DNA from: Rubrivivax sp.
GTDB lineage: Bacteria; Pseudomonadota; Gammaproteobacteria; Burkholderiales; Burkholderiaceae_C
Assembly: GCA_019635285.1 (NCBI GenBank)
Contig: JAHBZS010000030.1
Location: 1-56,845 of the forward strand
Length of the DNA stretch: 56,845 nucleotides
Direction of reading: 5' to 3'
Shown piece after piece: positions 1-12,399 of the stretch. Below the pieces are notes generated by a model that was given only the letters and a program-made list of their open reading frames with translations, had not been told where the DNA came from and ran no database searches. The translations under genes and the position numbers were made by a program. Each line of letters opens with the position of its first letter. Position 1 is the stretch's first letter.

Positions 1-133
1 CCGGCAGCGACATCGCAGGCGTCGTGGCACTGCGGGCCTGGTGGTCCTCGGACAGCACCAGCTTGTTGAAGGGAACGAAGGTGCGAGGGGACGCCTCGAT
101 GATGGCGTCGACCTCGGCTTTGGAGAATTTCAT
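1..133 (-). CDS. ParB-like partition protein, N-terminal fragment (runs off window)
   Basis: The first 44 codons of a minus-strand gene are visible before the window ends. The N-terminus MKFSKAEVDAII leads into a segment containing VPFNKLVLSEDHQAR, which resembles the start of the ParB/Spo0J nuclease-like N-domain found on plasmids and integrative elements. The start codon at 133 is preceded by AGGAG at a spacing of six bases. Proteins of this type help segregate or maintain mobile DNA. The gene lies in the island joined to tRNA-His, which fits that role. The family call rests on a short segment, so a ParB-domain protein of other function remains possible. Confidence 0.55.
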   Translation of the reverse strand, partial: MKFSKAEVDAIIEASPRTFVPFNKLVLSEDHQARSATTPAMSLP

Positions 134-272
134 GAGGGACTCCTGATCGGTTGCATGGCAGGCCGGCGGCCCACCATGCAGTCAGGATCCCATCGAGGCC
201 GTGCGCTTCAAGGGGTGGCGAGGCGCTCTCGCCAATGGGCCGGCCAGGACGCCTGACCGCGCGTCAGCTCGC

Positions 273-714
273 CTACGACTTCCCGCCCGACTTCAGGGCT
301 GCCAACCGCTCAACCACCTCGCGCTTGCCGATGCCGCGCAAGGCAGCGATGGCGGCAAGGTTCCTGCCCCTGGGGCGCGCCTTGCCCTGTTCCCAGGCGT
401 ACACGCTCTGTCCGGATGCGCCAACCAGCAGCCCGAAATCCGCAGCCGACAAGCCCAGGCGCTTGCGATTGCTGGCCATGCCGGAGGCGCGGAACCGGAA
501 TCTGTCGGCGCCGTCCACTTCCTCGACCGCAGGTGCCGATGGCGGCCGAGTGGGGGCGGCGCGCGCGGACTGCCGCACGGACCGCTCCAGTTCGCTGACC
601 CTGCGCTTCAACGCGGCGCTTTCCGCGCGCGAAGCCGCGAGCGCCTTCCTGATCGAATCGACCTCGCTGCGCAGTTCCTTGCGAGCCAGACGAACGATCT
701 CGGCCTTCAGGACG
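273..714 (-). pseudogene. Coiled-coil/HTH (XRE-like) protein, 5' end removed by IS21
   Basis: The open frame reads from the IS21 border at 714 to a TAG at 273-275, about 146 codons. It begins with a charged helix (VLKAEIVRLARKELRSEV) predicted to form a coiled coil over about the first 55 residues. A low-complexity linker follows, then an XRE-like helix-turn-helix in the last 60 residues (LGLSAADFGLLVGASGQ, YAWEQGKARPR). In this frame a TGA lies inside the IS border, and the native start codon is missing, so only a few N-terminal residues were probably lost. A TTG at 611 could give a 112-residue product that keeps the HTH. It is probably a DNA-binding regulator of the island. Its target is unknown. 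Confidence 0.6.
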
Positions 715-721
715 TGTCAAC

Positions 722-777
722 GCCGAAGTAAATCTGACCCACTTTGCCGGGTTGTCGCCGAAGTAAATCTGACCCAC
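722..777. repeat. IS21 left-end subterminal repeats
   Basis: Two direct copies of GCCGAAGTAAATCTGACCCA sit at 722-742 and 757-777, 35 bases apart. They are identical over the 21-bp unit and match the inverted units at the other end. They are the likely transposase binding sites. Confidence 0.85.
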
Positions 778-850
778 CCGGGCACGATGGATCGCGCTGC
801 TCGGACGCGCAGGGCGTAGCCCGAAGCGGCCGAGCAGCGCGCGGCGCCGG

Positions 851-2637
<1,787 letters not shown>

Positions 2638-2668
2638 CGACGGCCAAAAGACCGTCAGCTTCGCCCAG

Positions 2669-2713
2669 GTGGGTCAGATTTACTTCGGCGCAGTGGGTCA
2701 GTTTTGCATCGGC
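2669..2713. repeat. IS21 right-end subterminal repeats
   Basis: Inverted counterparts of the left-end units lie at 2669-2689 (exact copy of GTGGGTCAGATTTACTTCGG) and 2693-2713 (diverged, GTGGGTCAGTTTTGCATCGG). The outer unit is the less conserved, as on many IS21 elements. Confidence 0.8.
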
Positions 2714-2720
2714 GGCGACA

Positions 2721-2960
2721 CATGGCGATGACGCCACGCGATCGTTCGTCATCGGTCAGCAGGAGCAGCTTATTGCAAGCGCCCCGCTCCTTAAACGAAC
2801 CGGTGTACTGGAGGTTCTCGAATTTCAGGTGGACGCGGCAGTCTGTCAGCTCGGAGAGCAGTTGAGACTCCACGCAAGGGGTCCGTGCAATCCTCCCTTT
2901 CAGGCGCCTCGCGGCTTACTCGATCTTCGCAAGGTCCAGCACGTTTCGCCCCGGGGTCAC
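2721..2960 (-). pseudogene. Threonine dehydratase, N-terminal remnant with internal stop
   Basis: The minus-strand frame encodes AARRLKGRIARTPCVES and then VHLKFENLQYTGSFKERG, the PLP-lysine segment of the threonine dehydratase/serine racemase fold. The match ends at GVIAM, exactly where the IS21 element begins, so the C-terminal three quarters are gone. An in-frame TAA at 2916-2918 also interrupts the reading just after a GTG-started VLDLAKIE segment. The gene is therefore doubly inactivated. It lay directly downstream (19 bases) of the opine-dehydrogenase-like gene and was probably co-transcribed with it. Confidence 0.75.
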
Positions 2961-2979
2961 GCGGACCGAATGCAGCCAG

Positions 2980-4092
2980 TCACGAGGGACTCGAAGGGCT
3001 GACGCCGTCGAGGAATGCCGTCTTGATGCCTGCAGCGTTGCCGCCTTCCAGGCCCAGCACACGCGCCGTGCGGCCCGTGGCTTCGAAGTCGGCATCGCAG
3101 AGGATTCCGCTGATCCGAATGAAGGCCTCCGTGAGCGGAAGGCGCAGTCCGATCTGGTTGGCCAACGAATTCCAGGTGACCAGACCGAAGGGGATGTCTT
3201 CCGTGAAGTAGCGGTGGGTCAATGAGTCCGGCTCGGGGAAGGCCTGGCGCCCGTAACCTTGAACGATCCGCTCCACATGGCTCCCCTCGGTGACACCGTA
3301 GGCAGTGGCAAGGAACTGCCAGAAGCTGTGGGTCTCCACGCCGAGAGCTTTCGCCAAGGCGAGTCGCTCTTCATCCAGCGCGTTGATCACCTCCGCGACC
3401 CGGGGTGTGACAAGCGTGTGTAGAGGGAGCTTGTCCGAGTCCTCCACGGTCTTGATGTTCAGTACCGCCGGGGGAACGTGGTAGATCGCGTTGCAGTTGC
3501 CAAGGCCGACCGACAGCGTGTCGGTGCCGGCCACGTAGCGATCCCCGAAGTACGGGCGCAGTCGCGCCAGTGCCTGGCTGCAGGCGTTGTGCGGAATGGT
3601 AGCCAGTTGCACCGCCTGCTTGATGGCTCCGATGTACACCTGGGCCGGACCGCGTAGGCGGCACGTGTAGAGGCTGGTCGGCGTTTCCGCGATCAAGCAG
3701 GCAGGACGCCGGACCGCCGCGAAATGCCTCGCCAGTTCCAGGGAACTCCCTAGCACACTGGGCTGGAAGACTACCAGTTGACCGGGCTCCAGCAGCGCAG
3801 CGAGCTGCTCTGAAAGGTACGCATGGGCGAAAGCTGGTGCCGCGACGATGATGGTGTCGGCGCCGTGGACCGCCGTCCCGAGATCGGTGGTCAGCAGAGG
3901 TTTCGCGGCACGGCCTTCCACGTCGCCGGAAAGCTCGATCCCGCCGTTTGCGGTGATCGCCTCGAATTCGCGTTCCCACCGGGAATACAGCCTGACTTGA
4001 TGGCCAAGCAAGGTCATGTGGCCAGCGATGGCTTGGCCGACGTTTCCGGCACCGACGATTGCAAGTTTGCCCATGGTGTGTATTTCGTTCAT
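2980..4092 (-). CDS. NAD/NADP octopine/nopaline dehydrogenase family protein
   Basis: A 370-residue oxidoreductase. A Rossmann NAD(P) motif, GAGNVGQAIAG, lies near residue 13. The helical C-terminal domain contains the family-like segment NAIYHVPPAVLNI. Relatives reversibly condense an amino acid with a 2-oxo acid to make opines, or degrade them. The substrate here is unknown. I chose ATG 4092; the next ATG, at 4074, puts the Rossmann strand closer to the N-terminus and is equally plausible. Neither has a clear Shine-Dalgarno. The neighbours are a Bug receptor upstream and a broken threonine dehydratase downstream, which suggests an amino-acid or opine uptake and breakdown cluster. Confidence 0.75.
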   Translation of the reverse strand: MNEIHTMGKLAIVGAGNVGQAIAGHMTLLGHQVRLYSRWEREFEAITANGGIELSGDVEGRAAKPLLTTDLGTAVHGADTIIVAAPAFAHAYLSEQLAALLEPGQLVVFQPSVLGSSLELARHFAAVRRPACLIAETPTSLYTCRLRGPAQVYIGAIKQAVQLATIPHNACSQALARLRPYFGDRYVAGTDTLSVGLGNCNAIYHVPPAVLNIKTVEDSDKLPLHTLVTPRVAEVINALDEERLALAKALGVETHSFWQFLATAYGVTEGSHVERIVQGYGRQAFPEPDSLTHRYFTEDIPFGLVTWNSLANQIGLRLPLTEAFIRISGILCDADFEATGRTARVLGLEGGNAAGIKTAFLDGVSPSSPS

Positions 4093-4232
4093 GCAGGGGT
4101 TTTGGATGCACCACTCGCAGGAAGGGTGCGTGAATGTGTCCGTGCCGCCCTCTTCCGGGCCCAATCAATCTGAACCCGTGCCGCTCCTATGTCCGGGTGG
4201 ACACCTGGCACGTGCTGTCCACTCTAAAGGGA

Positions 4233-5217
4233 TCAGTCGGCCGTGATCCGGACTTTGCGGATGACTTCACCCCACTTCGCGAGGTCGGACTTGATCATGG
4301 CGGCGAACTGCTCAGGAGTCTTGATGTCCGTTTCGGACCCCATGGCCTCGTACTGCTTCTTGAAATTAGGATCCGCGAGGATTTCGTTTATGGTCGTATT
4401 GAGCTTCTTCACGATCGCCGGCGGCATTCCCTTGGGCCCGACGATGCCGCCCCAGGTCACCATCTCGAGGTAAGGCGCACCGGCCTCGGCAACCGTCGGC
4501 ACATCGGGCAACCGCGGCGAGCGCGTGGCACTCGTGATGGCCAGCGCCCGGATGCGACCCGCCTTCACTTGCGGCTCCATGGACGTGAAGTTGCTGATCA
4601 TCAGCTGGATGTGGCCGGCGGCGAGCTCGCCTTCAGCAGCGGGGGCGCTCTTGTAAGGCACATGAACCATCTCGATACCGGCGTTCATGCGCAGCATTTC
4701 CGTCAGCACGTGCAGCGATGTGCCTTGACCCGTCGAGCCGAAGGAGATCTTGTTCGGGTTCGCCTTCGCATAGGCAACGAGTTCACCAAGCGTCTTCACC
4801 GGGAGGCTCGGTGTGACGCCGACGATGTTCGGCTGCGTGAACAACGAGGCAATCGGCGTGAAGTCGCTCTCGATGCGATACGGCAGCTGCTTCGCGGTGA
4901 GAGCGCCCACGATGAACGTGGCGAGGTTGTTGTTGCCGATCGTGTAGCCGTCCGGCGCTGCCTTGGCCACGACGTCCAGCCCGATCGCGCCGGAGGCGCC
5001 CGGCTTGTTTTCGATGACGAAGGGCTGGCCTAGCCGCTTCTGGAGCTCGATGGCCAGCACCCGCGCCGTGCTGTCTGCCGCGCCACCCGGTGCTGCGTTG
5101 ATGATCAGGCGGACAGGCTTCTCGGGGTATTCGGCGCGGGCTGCCTGGACCGTGGCGAGGACGCCGACACAGAGCGCTGCGGCAAAACTGGGGATCCTGG
5201 ACTGAGCTGCCCGCCGT
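4233..5217 (-). pseudogene. Bug/TTT-family periplasmic solute receptor, start removed by IS3
   Basis: About 328 codons remain. They begin inside a signal peptide (FAAALCVGVLATVQAARA, then EYPEKPVRLI) and continue through the Bug fold (APGGAADSTARVLA, QPFVIENKPGASGAIG, TGQGTSLHVLTEM, VPYKSAPAAEGELAAG) to a normal C-terminus. These proteins bind small carboxylates or other solutes for tripartite tricarboxylate transporters. The IS3-family element ends at about 5218, replacing the start codon and probably only a few residues. No good replacement start is visible, so expression would need a fusion from inside the IS. Confidence 0.8.
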
Positions 5218-5268
5218 ATTTCGTCTTCCAGGGGTCGATGGTTAGCATCGAGACCTGAAGGAAGAGAA

Positions 5269-6448
<1,180 letters not shown>

Positions 6449-6472
6449 GAGCGGCCCGCTGGAAGACGAAAT

Positions 6473-6762
6473 TCGATGGGCACCTCACTGAGGCGCTCCA
6501 CCTGCCGCGTGAGCACCGGATCTGCGCCGGACTGATGTTGCTTGCGCGCATCGTCACGTGCGACCCTGGCCTCCTTCAGACCCAGATCTGGATAGGCCCC
6601 GAGGGCAAGGCGCTTCTCCTTCCCCTCGAAGCGGTACTTCCAGAACCAGCGCTTGGACCCAGAGGGCGAGACCTCCAGGTACAGACCGCCGGAATCGGCC
6701 AGGCGCACGCGGGGCCTACCCGCGTCGCAACTCGCGTTCTTGCACTGCTTGTCGGTGAGCAT
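6473..6762 (-). pseudogene. P4-type tyrosine recombinase, N-terminal fragment
   Basis: Codons 1-97 of an island integrase starting at ATG 6762 (MLTDKQCKNASC). It carries the DUF4102 arm-DNA-binding domain: LADSGGLYLEVSPSGSKRW, WKYRFEGKEKRLALGAYPDL and VARDDARKQ. The core-binding and catalytic domains are missing because the IS3 element cuts the gene at 6472. Integrases of this family insert islands at the 3' ends of tRNA genes, and tRNA-His lies 172 bases upstream in the same orientation. The fragment cannot catalyse excision. Confidence 0.88.
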
Positions 6763-6821
6763 GGGGGAACAAAACGTCAAATGGCTGCGAACACGCCATT
6801 TGTTCCCCCAGATGTTCCCCC
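6763..6821. repeat. Three copies of TGTTCCCCC near the integrase start
   Basis: TGTTCCCCC occurs at 6801-6809 and 6813-6821 as direct repeats 12 bases apart, and in inverted orientation (GGGGGAACA) at 6763-6771 next to the integrase start codon. Short repeats between the attachment site and an integrase are often arm-type sites. That role is inferred here. Confidence 0.5.
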
Positions 6822-6934
6822 AACTTCGCTGCGCTGCCGTGGGACGACAGGAGCCTTCCTGACTCAAGCGACTGTCTAAGTCGTTGATTTAGCGGGAAGT
6901 TCGGTCCGGCATGGGACCTGATGAAACGCTGGGA

Positions 6935-7011
6935 TGGGGTGGCTGATGGGACTCGAACCCACGACAACAGGAATCACAATCCTGGACTCTACCAACTGAG
7001 CTACAGCCACC
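6935..7011 (-). tRNA. tRNA-His (GTG), also the island attachment site
   Basis: The 77-nt cloverleaf on the minus strand begins GGTGGCTGTAGCTCAG, with the extra 5' G typical of tRNA-His. It has the anticodon loop ATTGTGA (anticodon GTG), a standard T-arm (GGGTTCGA) and an encoded CCA ending at 6935. The island integrase fragment lies just beyond its 3' end, so the 3' part of this gene is the likely attachment core, with the tRNA restored after integration. The other end of the island is outside the window. Confidence 0.97.
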
Positions 7012-7057
7012 GTAGAACCGTAAATTATAGTCCGTCGGCCCGCGCGTCCTGCACAGC

Positions 7058-8968
7058 TCAACGTGCCGGTGCCGACGCCGCCAGCGCGCTGGCACGAGGC
7101 TTCACCTCGGCCTTGTAGCGGCTCTTCAGCGCCGTGTAGTACGCCTGCATCTCCGCATTGGCAATAGCCTGCACATACTGACCTTGCAGCATCTGCTCCG
7201 GCGCCACGGCCGGGTCGCGCGGCAGCACCTGCATGACCTTGGCCACCAGGTAGCCCTGCGCGCCCAGGTCCACGCCCACCGGCGCGGGCAGCTTGCCGGC
7301 ATCCACACCGAGCACCGCGTCGATCACCTCGCGCGGCACGCCCTGCGCGGCGGCGCGCCCGATGACGGCGGTGTCGGGCAGCGTCACGGCATCCGGGCTC
7401 TTCTGCAACTGCGCCAGCAGCGCCTGGCCCTCCTTCTTGGCCAGCGCCGCCGCCTGCTCGGCCATCACGCGATCACGAACCTGGTCCTTGACCTCGGCCA
7501 GGGGCAGCGTGCGCGCCGGCATGTACTCGACGATGCGCGCCGAAGCCAGCTGGCTCGGCCCCACCTCCACCGCGTCGGTGTTGCGCTTGTTGTGCACCGC
7601 ATCGTTGCCGAACACCGCTTCGAGCAGCTTGGCCGAGGCCAGCGGCCCGGTCGCGCCAGGGGCCGGCTCGCGTTGCACCAGCGCGGTGTGCTTTTCCAGC
7701 TTCAGCTTGTCGATGACCGGCTGCAGGCTGTCCGACTGCTCGTACACGGTGTTGGTGAACTGCTCGGCCGCCTCGGCGTAGCGGCGCTGGGCGAGTTGCT
7801 TCTTGACTTCGCTTTCGATCTCGGGACGCACCGACTCGAAGCTCTTCTTGGCACCGCCCCGCTGGCCGGTGAGCTGGATGATGTGGTAGCCGAAATCCGA
7901 TTCGACCAGGTTGCTGATCTCGCCGGGCTTCATCGCGAACACGGCGTCCTCGAAAGGCTTGACCATCGCGCCACGCCCGAAGAAGTCGAGGTCGCCGCCG
8001 CGCTCGGCGCTGCCGGGGTCGTCGCTGTTCTTCTTGGCCAGTTCGGCAAACTGCTGCGGCGACTTGCGCACCTGCTCCAGCAGCGCCTCGGCCTTGGCCT
8101 TGGCCTTCTTGCGGTCGTCCGCCGACATGTCCTTGTCGGCCTTGATCAGGATGTGGCTGGCGCGGCGCTCCTCGGCCGTGGTGTAGCGGCTGGCGTTTTC
8201 AGCGTAGTAGCGCTGCAGGTCGTCTTCGGACACCGTCAGGCCCTTCTGCAGCACCTGCGGGTCGAGCACGACGTACTCGATGCGCGCCTGCTCCGGCGCT
8301 CGGAACGATGCCTCATGCGCCTTGTAGAAGGCCTCGATCTCCGCATCGCTGGGCTTGACCTTGGCCCGGTAGGCCTGCGTGTCGAAACGCTGCATCTGCA
8401 CCTGGCGGCGCTGCAGCAGCGCATCCAGCGAGGGGTCGACCACGGCCTTCGGCGCCACCACCGTGGCGCCGATACCCTGCAGCACTTGGCGCACCGCCAG
8501 ATCCTGGCGCAGGCTCTGCGCGAACATCTCCGAGCTCATGCCCTGCGCCACCAGCAGGTCGCGGTTGATGCTGCCGTCGGGGTTGCGCAGCGGCGCGAAC
8601 TGCGGGTCGGTGGCGAACACGCGCTGCAGCTGCTCGTCGCTGACGCTCAGATGCAGATGGTCTGCCGCGGCCAGCAGCACGCGCTCACGCACCATGCCGT
8701 CCAGCGTCTGCAGGCGCATGGCCGGGGTGTCCAGCAGCTTCACATCGACGTTCGGCATCTGCTGGCGCAGCCGTTCGACGTTGCGCTGGTGCGCGGCGTC
8801 CCATTCCATCTGGGTGATGCCGCGGCCGTCGACCTCGGCCACCTGCGCGGCCGTGCCGTCGGTGAAGCGCGAATAGCCCTGCACGCCGAAGAACACAAAG
8901 GACGGAAAGATCAGCAGCACCAGCAGGCCCTGGAAGAGCCGGGTGTGCGAGCGGACGAAATCGAACAT
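7058..8968 (-). CDS. ppiD: Periplasmic folding chaperone / peptidyl-prolyl isomerase PpiD
   Basis: A 636-residue inner-membrane-anchored chaperone facing the periplasm that helps secreted proteins fold as they leave the Sec translocon. It starts [14 protein letters not shown], followed by one membrane segment (about residues 12-30). A SurA_N-like domain occupies about residues 35-200. A parvulin domain spans about 268-369 ([39 protein letters not shown]). A second parvulin-like C-terminal part follows. ATG 8968 was chosen because it immediately precedes the membrane anchor; the longer reading adds arginine-rich sequence. Length and order match the family. It sits between two tRNA genes. Confidence 0.95.
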   Translation of the reverse strand: MFDFVRSHTRLFQGLLVLLIFPSFVFFGVQGYSRFTDGTAAQVAEVDGRGITQMEWDAAHQRNVERLRQQMPNVDVKLLDTPAMRLQTLDGMVRERVLLAAADHLHLSVSDEQLQRVFATDPQFAPLRNPDGSINRDLLVAQGMSSEMFAQSLRQDLAVRQVLQGIGATVVAPKAVVDPSLDALLQRRQVQMQRFDTQAYRAKVKPSDAEIEAFYKAHEASFRAPEQARIEYVVLDPQVLQKGLTVSEDDLQRYYAENASRYTTAEERRASHILIKADKDMSADDRKKAKAKAEALLEQVRKSPQQFAELAKKNSDDPGSAERGGDLDFFGRGAMVKPFEDAVFAMKPGEISNLVESDFGYHIIQLTGQRGGAKKSFESVRPEIESEVKKQLAQRRYAEAAEQFTNTVYEQSDSLQPVIDKLKLEKHTALVQREPAPGATGPLASAKLLEAVFGNDAVHNKRNTDAVEVGPSQLASARIVEYMPARTLPLAEVKDQVRDRVMAEQAAALAKKEGQALLAQLQKSPDAVTLPDTAVIGRAAAQGVPREVIDAVLGVDAGKLPAPVGVDLGAQGYLVAKVMQVLPRDPAVAPEQMLQGQYVQAIANAEMQAYYTALKSRYKAEVKPRASALAASAPAR

Positions 8969-9144
8969 GCTTGGAGACCTTGGGCGCGCGCTTGTCGGGA
9001 TCGGGTGATCACCAAGCCGCGCAAGCAAAGAAGGCGAACCTCGATGGTTCGCCTTCGAACGGCTTGGCCCAGGCCGGTTCCGCCTGGCTGCACTGCGGCC
9101 GCGATTCTAAGCCAGCGCAGCGCGGGCCGGAACCGGCAACGAAC

Positions 9145-9220
9145 TGGTGGGTGCTGAGGGGCTCGAACCCCCGACCTACGCCTTGTAAGGGCGCCGCTCT
9201 ACCAACTGAGCTAAGCACCC
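9145..9220 (-). tRNA. tRNA-Val (TAC)
   Basis: A 76-nt cloverleaf on the minus strand begins GGGTGCTTAGCTCAGTTGG. The anticodon stem-loop CGCC-CTTACAA-GGCG has anticodon TAC. The T-arm contains GGTTCGA and the CCA is encoded (ends at 9145). It lies 20 bases downstream of hupB and may be co-transcribed with it. Confidence 0.97.
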
Positions 9221-9240
9221 CTCGACGGGGCCGCCGAAGC

Positions 9241-9513
9241 CTACTTGAGCGCGTCCTTCAGCGCCTTGCCGGGCTTGAACTTCGGTACCTTGGCCGCCTT
9301 GATCTTGATGGCGGCGCCGGTGCGCGGGTTGCGGCCCGTGCGGGCGGCGCGCTTGGTCACCGCGAAGGTGCCGAATCCGACGATGGTGACACTGCCGCTC
9401 TTCTTCAGCGTGGACTTCACGCCGCCGACGACCGCATCCAGCGCACGCGTCGCGGCGGCCTTGGAGATGTCGGCGTGGTTGGCAATGTGTTCGATCAGAT
9501 CCGACTTGTTCAT
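9241..9513 (-). CDS. hupB: DNA-binding protein HU
   Basis: A 90-residue nucleoid protein. The N-terminal helices ([18 protein letters not shown]) form the dimer core. The beta-arm region contains [21 protein letters not shown], with the conserved proline that inserts into the minor groove. Length is exactly that of the HU family. A purine-rich AGAGGGG lies before the start. It has its own strong sigma-70-like promoter (9598-9626). The symbol follows the usual betaproteobacterial naming next to ppiD. Confidence 0.96.
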   Translation of the reverse strand: MNKSDLIEHIANHADISKAAATRALDAVVGGVKSTLKKSGSVTIVGFGTFAVTKRAARTGRNPRTGAAIKIKAAKVPKFKPGKALKDALK

Positions 9514-9597
9514 TCAGTTACCCCTCTTGGCGTGTTCTGGAGTGGATTGGTGGGATGAGGCCGCATCGCGACCGGCACTGCGCCTGATGCTAGAAAC

Positions 9598-9626
9598 ATT
9601 ACAGCCGCGTGATTTGGCAGTGTCAA
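9598..9626 (-). promoter_or_regulatory. Sigma-70-type promoter of hupB
   Basis: On the minus strand a perfect -35 box TTGACA (9626-9621) is followed by a 17-base spacer and TGTAAT (9603-9598), one mismatch from TATAAT. The predicted start point lies about 75 bases before hupB. It is the best promoter match seen in the window. Confidence 0.75.
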
Positions 9627-9757
9627 GACCGGCGGCGATTCTATTCGCAAAGAGGGTGCTCACCCGAGGGACGCCGGGGGGCTTGTACCGTTGACAAATG
9701 CACGCCGGGCGGCGCGTGTCCCCGCAGCTGCACGGGCCGCCGCTGCGGGCGCCGAGC

Positions 9758-10324
9758 TCATCGCGCCTTGGCGCGAATTTCGGGCATCGCCTTGCGCATG
9801 TAGTAGATCATCGACCAGATGGTCAGGATGCAGGCGACGTAGATCAGCGCGGCGCCCCAGATGCGCGTGTCGACCACGCCGAACAGCGCGCCGTCGAACA
9901 GCAGCAGCGGGATCGCCACCATCTGCGTCATCGTCTTCAGCTTGCCCAGCATGTTGACGGCCACGCTGCGCGATGCGCCGATCTGCGCCATCCACTCGCG
10001 CAGCGCCGAGATGGCGATCTCGCGCCCGATGATGATGAAGGCCACCAGCGCGTTGACGCGGTCCAGCTGCAGCAGGATGAGCAGCGCGGCACAGACCAGG
10101 AACTTGTCGGCCACCGGGTCGAGAAAGGCGCCGAAGGACGAGGTCTGGTTCATGCGCCTGGCCAGCCAGCCGTCGAGCCAGTCGGTCAGCGCCACGACGA
10201 TGAACAGCGTGGTCGCGACCACGTTGCGCGTGGGCACGTCCAGCGGCAGGTAGAACACGCCGACGATCAGCGGGATGGCGATGATGCGCGCCCAGGTCAG
10301 CAGCGTCGGGATCGTGAAGAACAT
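9758..10324 (-). CDS. pgsA: CDP-diacylglycerol--glycerol-3-phosphate 3-phosphatidyltransferase
   Basis: A 188-residue inner-membrane enzyme that makes phosphatidylglycerophosphate, the first committed step to phosphatidylglycerol and cardiolipin. It opens with MFFTIPTLLTWARIIAIPL. The CDP-alcohol phosphotransferase signature is visible as DWLDGWLARR, then GAFLDPVADK, giving the D-G-A-R-G-D-D pattern. Several hydrophobic helices follow. Length is typical. It follows uvrC in the same direction, 75 bases apart, a common betaproteobacterial order. Confidence 0.96.
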   Translation of the reverse strand: MFFTIPTLLTWARIIAIPLIVGVFYLPLDVPTRNVVATTLFIVVALTDWLDGWLARRMNQTSSFGAFLDPVADKFLVCAALLILLQLDRVNALVAFIIIGREIAISALREWMAQIGASRSVAVNMLGKLKTMTQMVAIPLLLFDGALFGVVDTRIWGAALIYVACILTIWSMIYYMRKAMPEIRAKAR

Positions 10325-10380
10325 CGGGGCATTGTGCCCCGAGACGGGGCGCCGATCAGTCCCTACGCCTGCAGTCCACC

Positions 10381-10396
10381 GGCCGCTTGCGCGGCC
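10381..10396 (-). terminator. GC-rich hairpin just after uvrC
   Basis: GGCCGC and GCGGCC form a perfect 6-bp stem with a 4-base loop, directly after the uvrC stop. There is no T-run, so it may only stabilise the mRNA end or act weakly. Confidence 0.3.
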
Positions 10397-10399
10397 GCC

Positions 10400-12364
10400 T
10401 CAGTGCAGCGCGCGGTAGATCGCGTCGGCCAGTTCGCGCGAGATGCCGTCCACCTTGGCCAAGTCGTCGACGCCGGCGTTGGCCACGCCGCGCACGCCGC
10501 CGAAGCGCTGCAGCAGCAGCGCGCGCTTCTTCGGGCCGACGCCGGGGATGTCCTCCAGCCGGCTGCCGCCGGTGCGCACGCGCGCGCGCTTGGCGCGCAT
10601 CCCGGTGATGGCAAAGCGATGCGCTTCGTCGCGGATCTGCGCCACCAGCATCAGCGCTGCCGAATCGTGGCCCAGGTACACCTTGGGCCGCCCATCGGCG
10701 AAGACCAGTTCCTCCAGGCCGACCTTGCGGCCCTCGCCCTTCTCGACGCCGACGATCAGCGACAGGTCCAGGCCCAGTTCCTCGAAGACCTCGCGCGCCA
10801 CGCCCACCTGGCCGCGGCCGCCGTCCACCAGCACCAGGTCGGGCATGCGCGCCGCGCCGGGCGCATCCGCGCTGGACGACAGCGCCTCCGCCACCTTGGC
10901 GTAGCGCCGTGTCAGCACCTGGCGCATGGCGGCATAGTCGTCGCCGCCGGTGACCTCGTGGATGTTGAAGCGCCGGTACTGGCTGTTCTGCATGCGATGG
11001 TCTTCATAGACCACGCACGAGGCCTGCGTGGCTTCGCCGGCGGTGTGGCTGACGTCGAAGCATTCGATGCGAAAGCGCTCCGGGTCCTGCAGGTCGATGT
11101 CCAGCGCCTCGGCCAGCGCCCGCGTGCGTTCGCGCTGCGAGCCCTCCTCGGCCAGCAGCCGCGACAGCGCGATGCCCGCGCCCTGCACCGCCATGTCCAG
11201 CCAGATGCGCCGCTGCTCGCGCGGCTGGTGCACCGCGCGCACGCGCTGGCCAGCCTGCTGCGCCAGCGCCTCGATCAGCGCCTCGTCGACGGCATGGCTC
11301 AGCACCAGCAGCGGCGGCACCGGCTGGCCCAGGTAGTGCTGCGCGATGAAGGCCTCCAGCACTTGCTGCTCGGTGCTGCCGGGCGACTCGGCCGCCATCG
11401 CTGCGCCCTCGTCGACGTGGGCCGGAAAGTAGGCCCGGTCGCCCAAGTGGCGGCTGCCGCGCACCATCGCCAGGTTGACGCAGGCGCGGCCACCCGACAC
11501 GCGCACCGCCAGCACGTCCACGTCGCGATCGCTGGCCGACAGGCTGCTGGCCTCCACCGACTGCTGGTGCAGCACCCGCGACAAGGCCGCGATGCGGTCG
11601 CGCCAGGCGGCCGCCTTCTCGTAGTCCAGCGCCTCGGCACAGGCCGTCATGCGTTGCTGCAGTTCGTCGATGACCTGCTGCGAATCGCCCAGCAGAAAGC
11701 GCTCGGCATTGCGCACGTCCAGCGCATAGTCGGCCTGCGACACCAGCCCGACGCAGGGCCCGGAGCAGCGCTGGATCTGGTACAGCAGGCACGGCCGCGA
11801 GCGGTTGGCGAAGACCGTGTCCTCGCAGGTGCGCAGGCGGAACACCTTCTGCACCAGCAGGATCGTCTCCTTCACCGCCCAGGCGCCGGGGTACGGGCCG
11901 AAGTAGCGGTTCTTGCGGTCCACGCTGCCGCGGTAGTAGGCCATGCGCGGAAAGCGCGCCGCCTGCGTGGGCGGGTCGGCATCCGGCAGACCGCTGATCT
12001 TCAGGTACGGATAGCTTTTGTCGTCGCGGAACAGGATGTTGAACTTGGGCGCCAGCGTCTTGATCAGGTTGTTCTCGAGCAGCAGCGCCTCGGCTTCGGT
12101 GCGCACCACCGTGGTTTCCAGCCGCGCGATGCGCGACACCATGTGGCCGATGCGCGTGCCGCCATGGTCCTTGTGGAAGTAGCTGGCGACGCGCTTCTTC
12201 AGGTTGCGCGCCTTGCCCACGTACAGCACCTCGCCGCGGGCATCGAAGTAGCGGTAGACGCCGGGCAGCCCCGGCAGCGCCGCCACCTCGGCGAGCAGGC
12301 GCTCGCGGGCCGGGTCGGCAACGGGTGCGGCGGTGGGCTCGTGGGTCGGCTCGGGCGTGTCCAT
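10400..12364 (-). CDS. uvrC: Excinuclease ABC subunit C
   Basis: A 654-residue nuclease that makes both incisions in nucleotide excision repair. It has a GIY-YIG domain near residues 33-110 ([20 protein letters not shown]), a central UVR motif ([17 protein letters not shown]), an RNase H-like C-terminal nuclease ([15 protein letters not shown]) and a final helix-hairpin-helix pair ([20 protein letters not shown]). ATG 12364 was chosen; upstream sequence in frame is proline/arginine-rich and overlaps the divergent earP. The two starts are only 35 bases apart. Confidence 0.97.
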   Translation of the reverse strand: MDTPEPTHEPTAAPVADPARERLLAEVAALPGLPGVYRYFDARGEVLYVGKARNLKKRVASYFHKDHGGTRIGHMVSRIARLETTVVRTEAEALLLENNLIKTLAPKFNILFRDDKSYPYLKISGLPDADPPTQAARFPRMAYYRGSVDRKNRYFGPYPGAWAVKETILLVQKVFRLRTCEDTVFANRSRPCLLYQIQRCSGPCVGLVSQADYALDVRNAERFLLGDSQQVIDELQQRMTACAEALDYEKAAAWRDRIAALSRVLHQQSVEASSLSASDRDVDVLAVRVSGGRACVNLAMVRGSRHLGDRAYFPAHVDEGAAMAAESPGSTEQQVLEAFIAQHYLGQPVPPLLVLSHAVDEALIEALAQQAGQRVRAVHQPREQRRIWLDMAVQGAGIALSRLLAEEGSQRERTRALAEALDIDLQDPERFRIECFDVSHTAGEATQASCVVYEDHRMQNSQYRRFNIHEVTGGDDYAAMRQVLTRRYAKVAEALSSSADAPGAARMPDLVLVDGGRGQVGVAREVFEELGLDLSLIVGVEKGEGRKVGLEELVFADGRPKVYLGHDSAALMLVAQIRDEAHRFAITGMRAKRARVRTGGSRLEDIPGVGPKKRALLLQRFGGVRGVANAGVDDLAKVDGISRELADAIYRALH

Positions 12365-12386
12365 CAGCGCGGATTTTGCGGCCTTC

Positions 12387-12392
12387 GATAAT
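12387..12392 (+). promoter_or_regulatory. -10-like box directly before earP
   Basis: GATAAT ends seven bases before the earP ATG, which would place transcription start at or next to the start codon (leaderless mRNA). The same layout (ATAATCG then a C/G run then ATG) occurs before map and on the 5' exon of rpiA. No Shine-Dalgarno is present. Confidence 0.45.
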
Positions 12393-12399
12393 CGCCGCG

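Noticed and set aside
4093-4232. Possible regulatory palindrome around GTCCGGGTGGAC between the Bug receptor and the opine-dehydrogenase-like gene.
   Set aside because: The stem is short (4 bp) and isolated; nothing else supports an operator or terminator.
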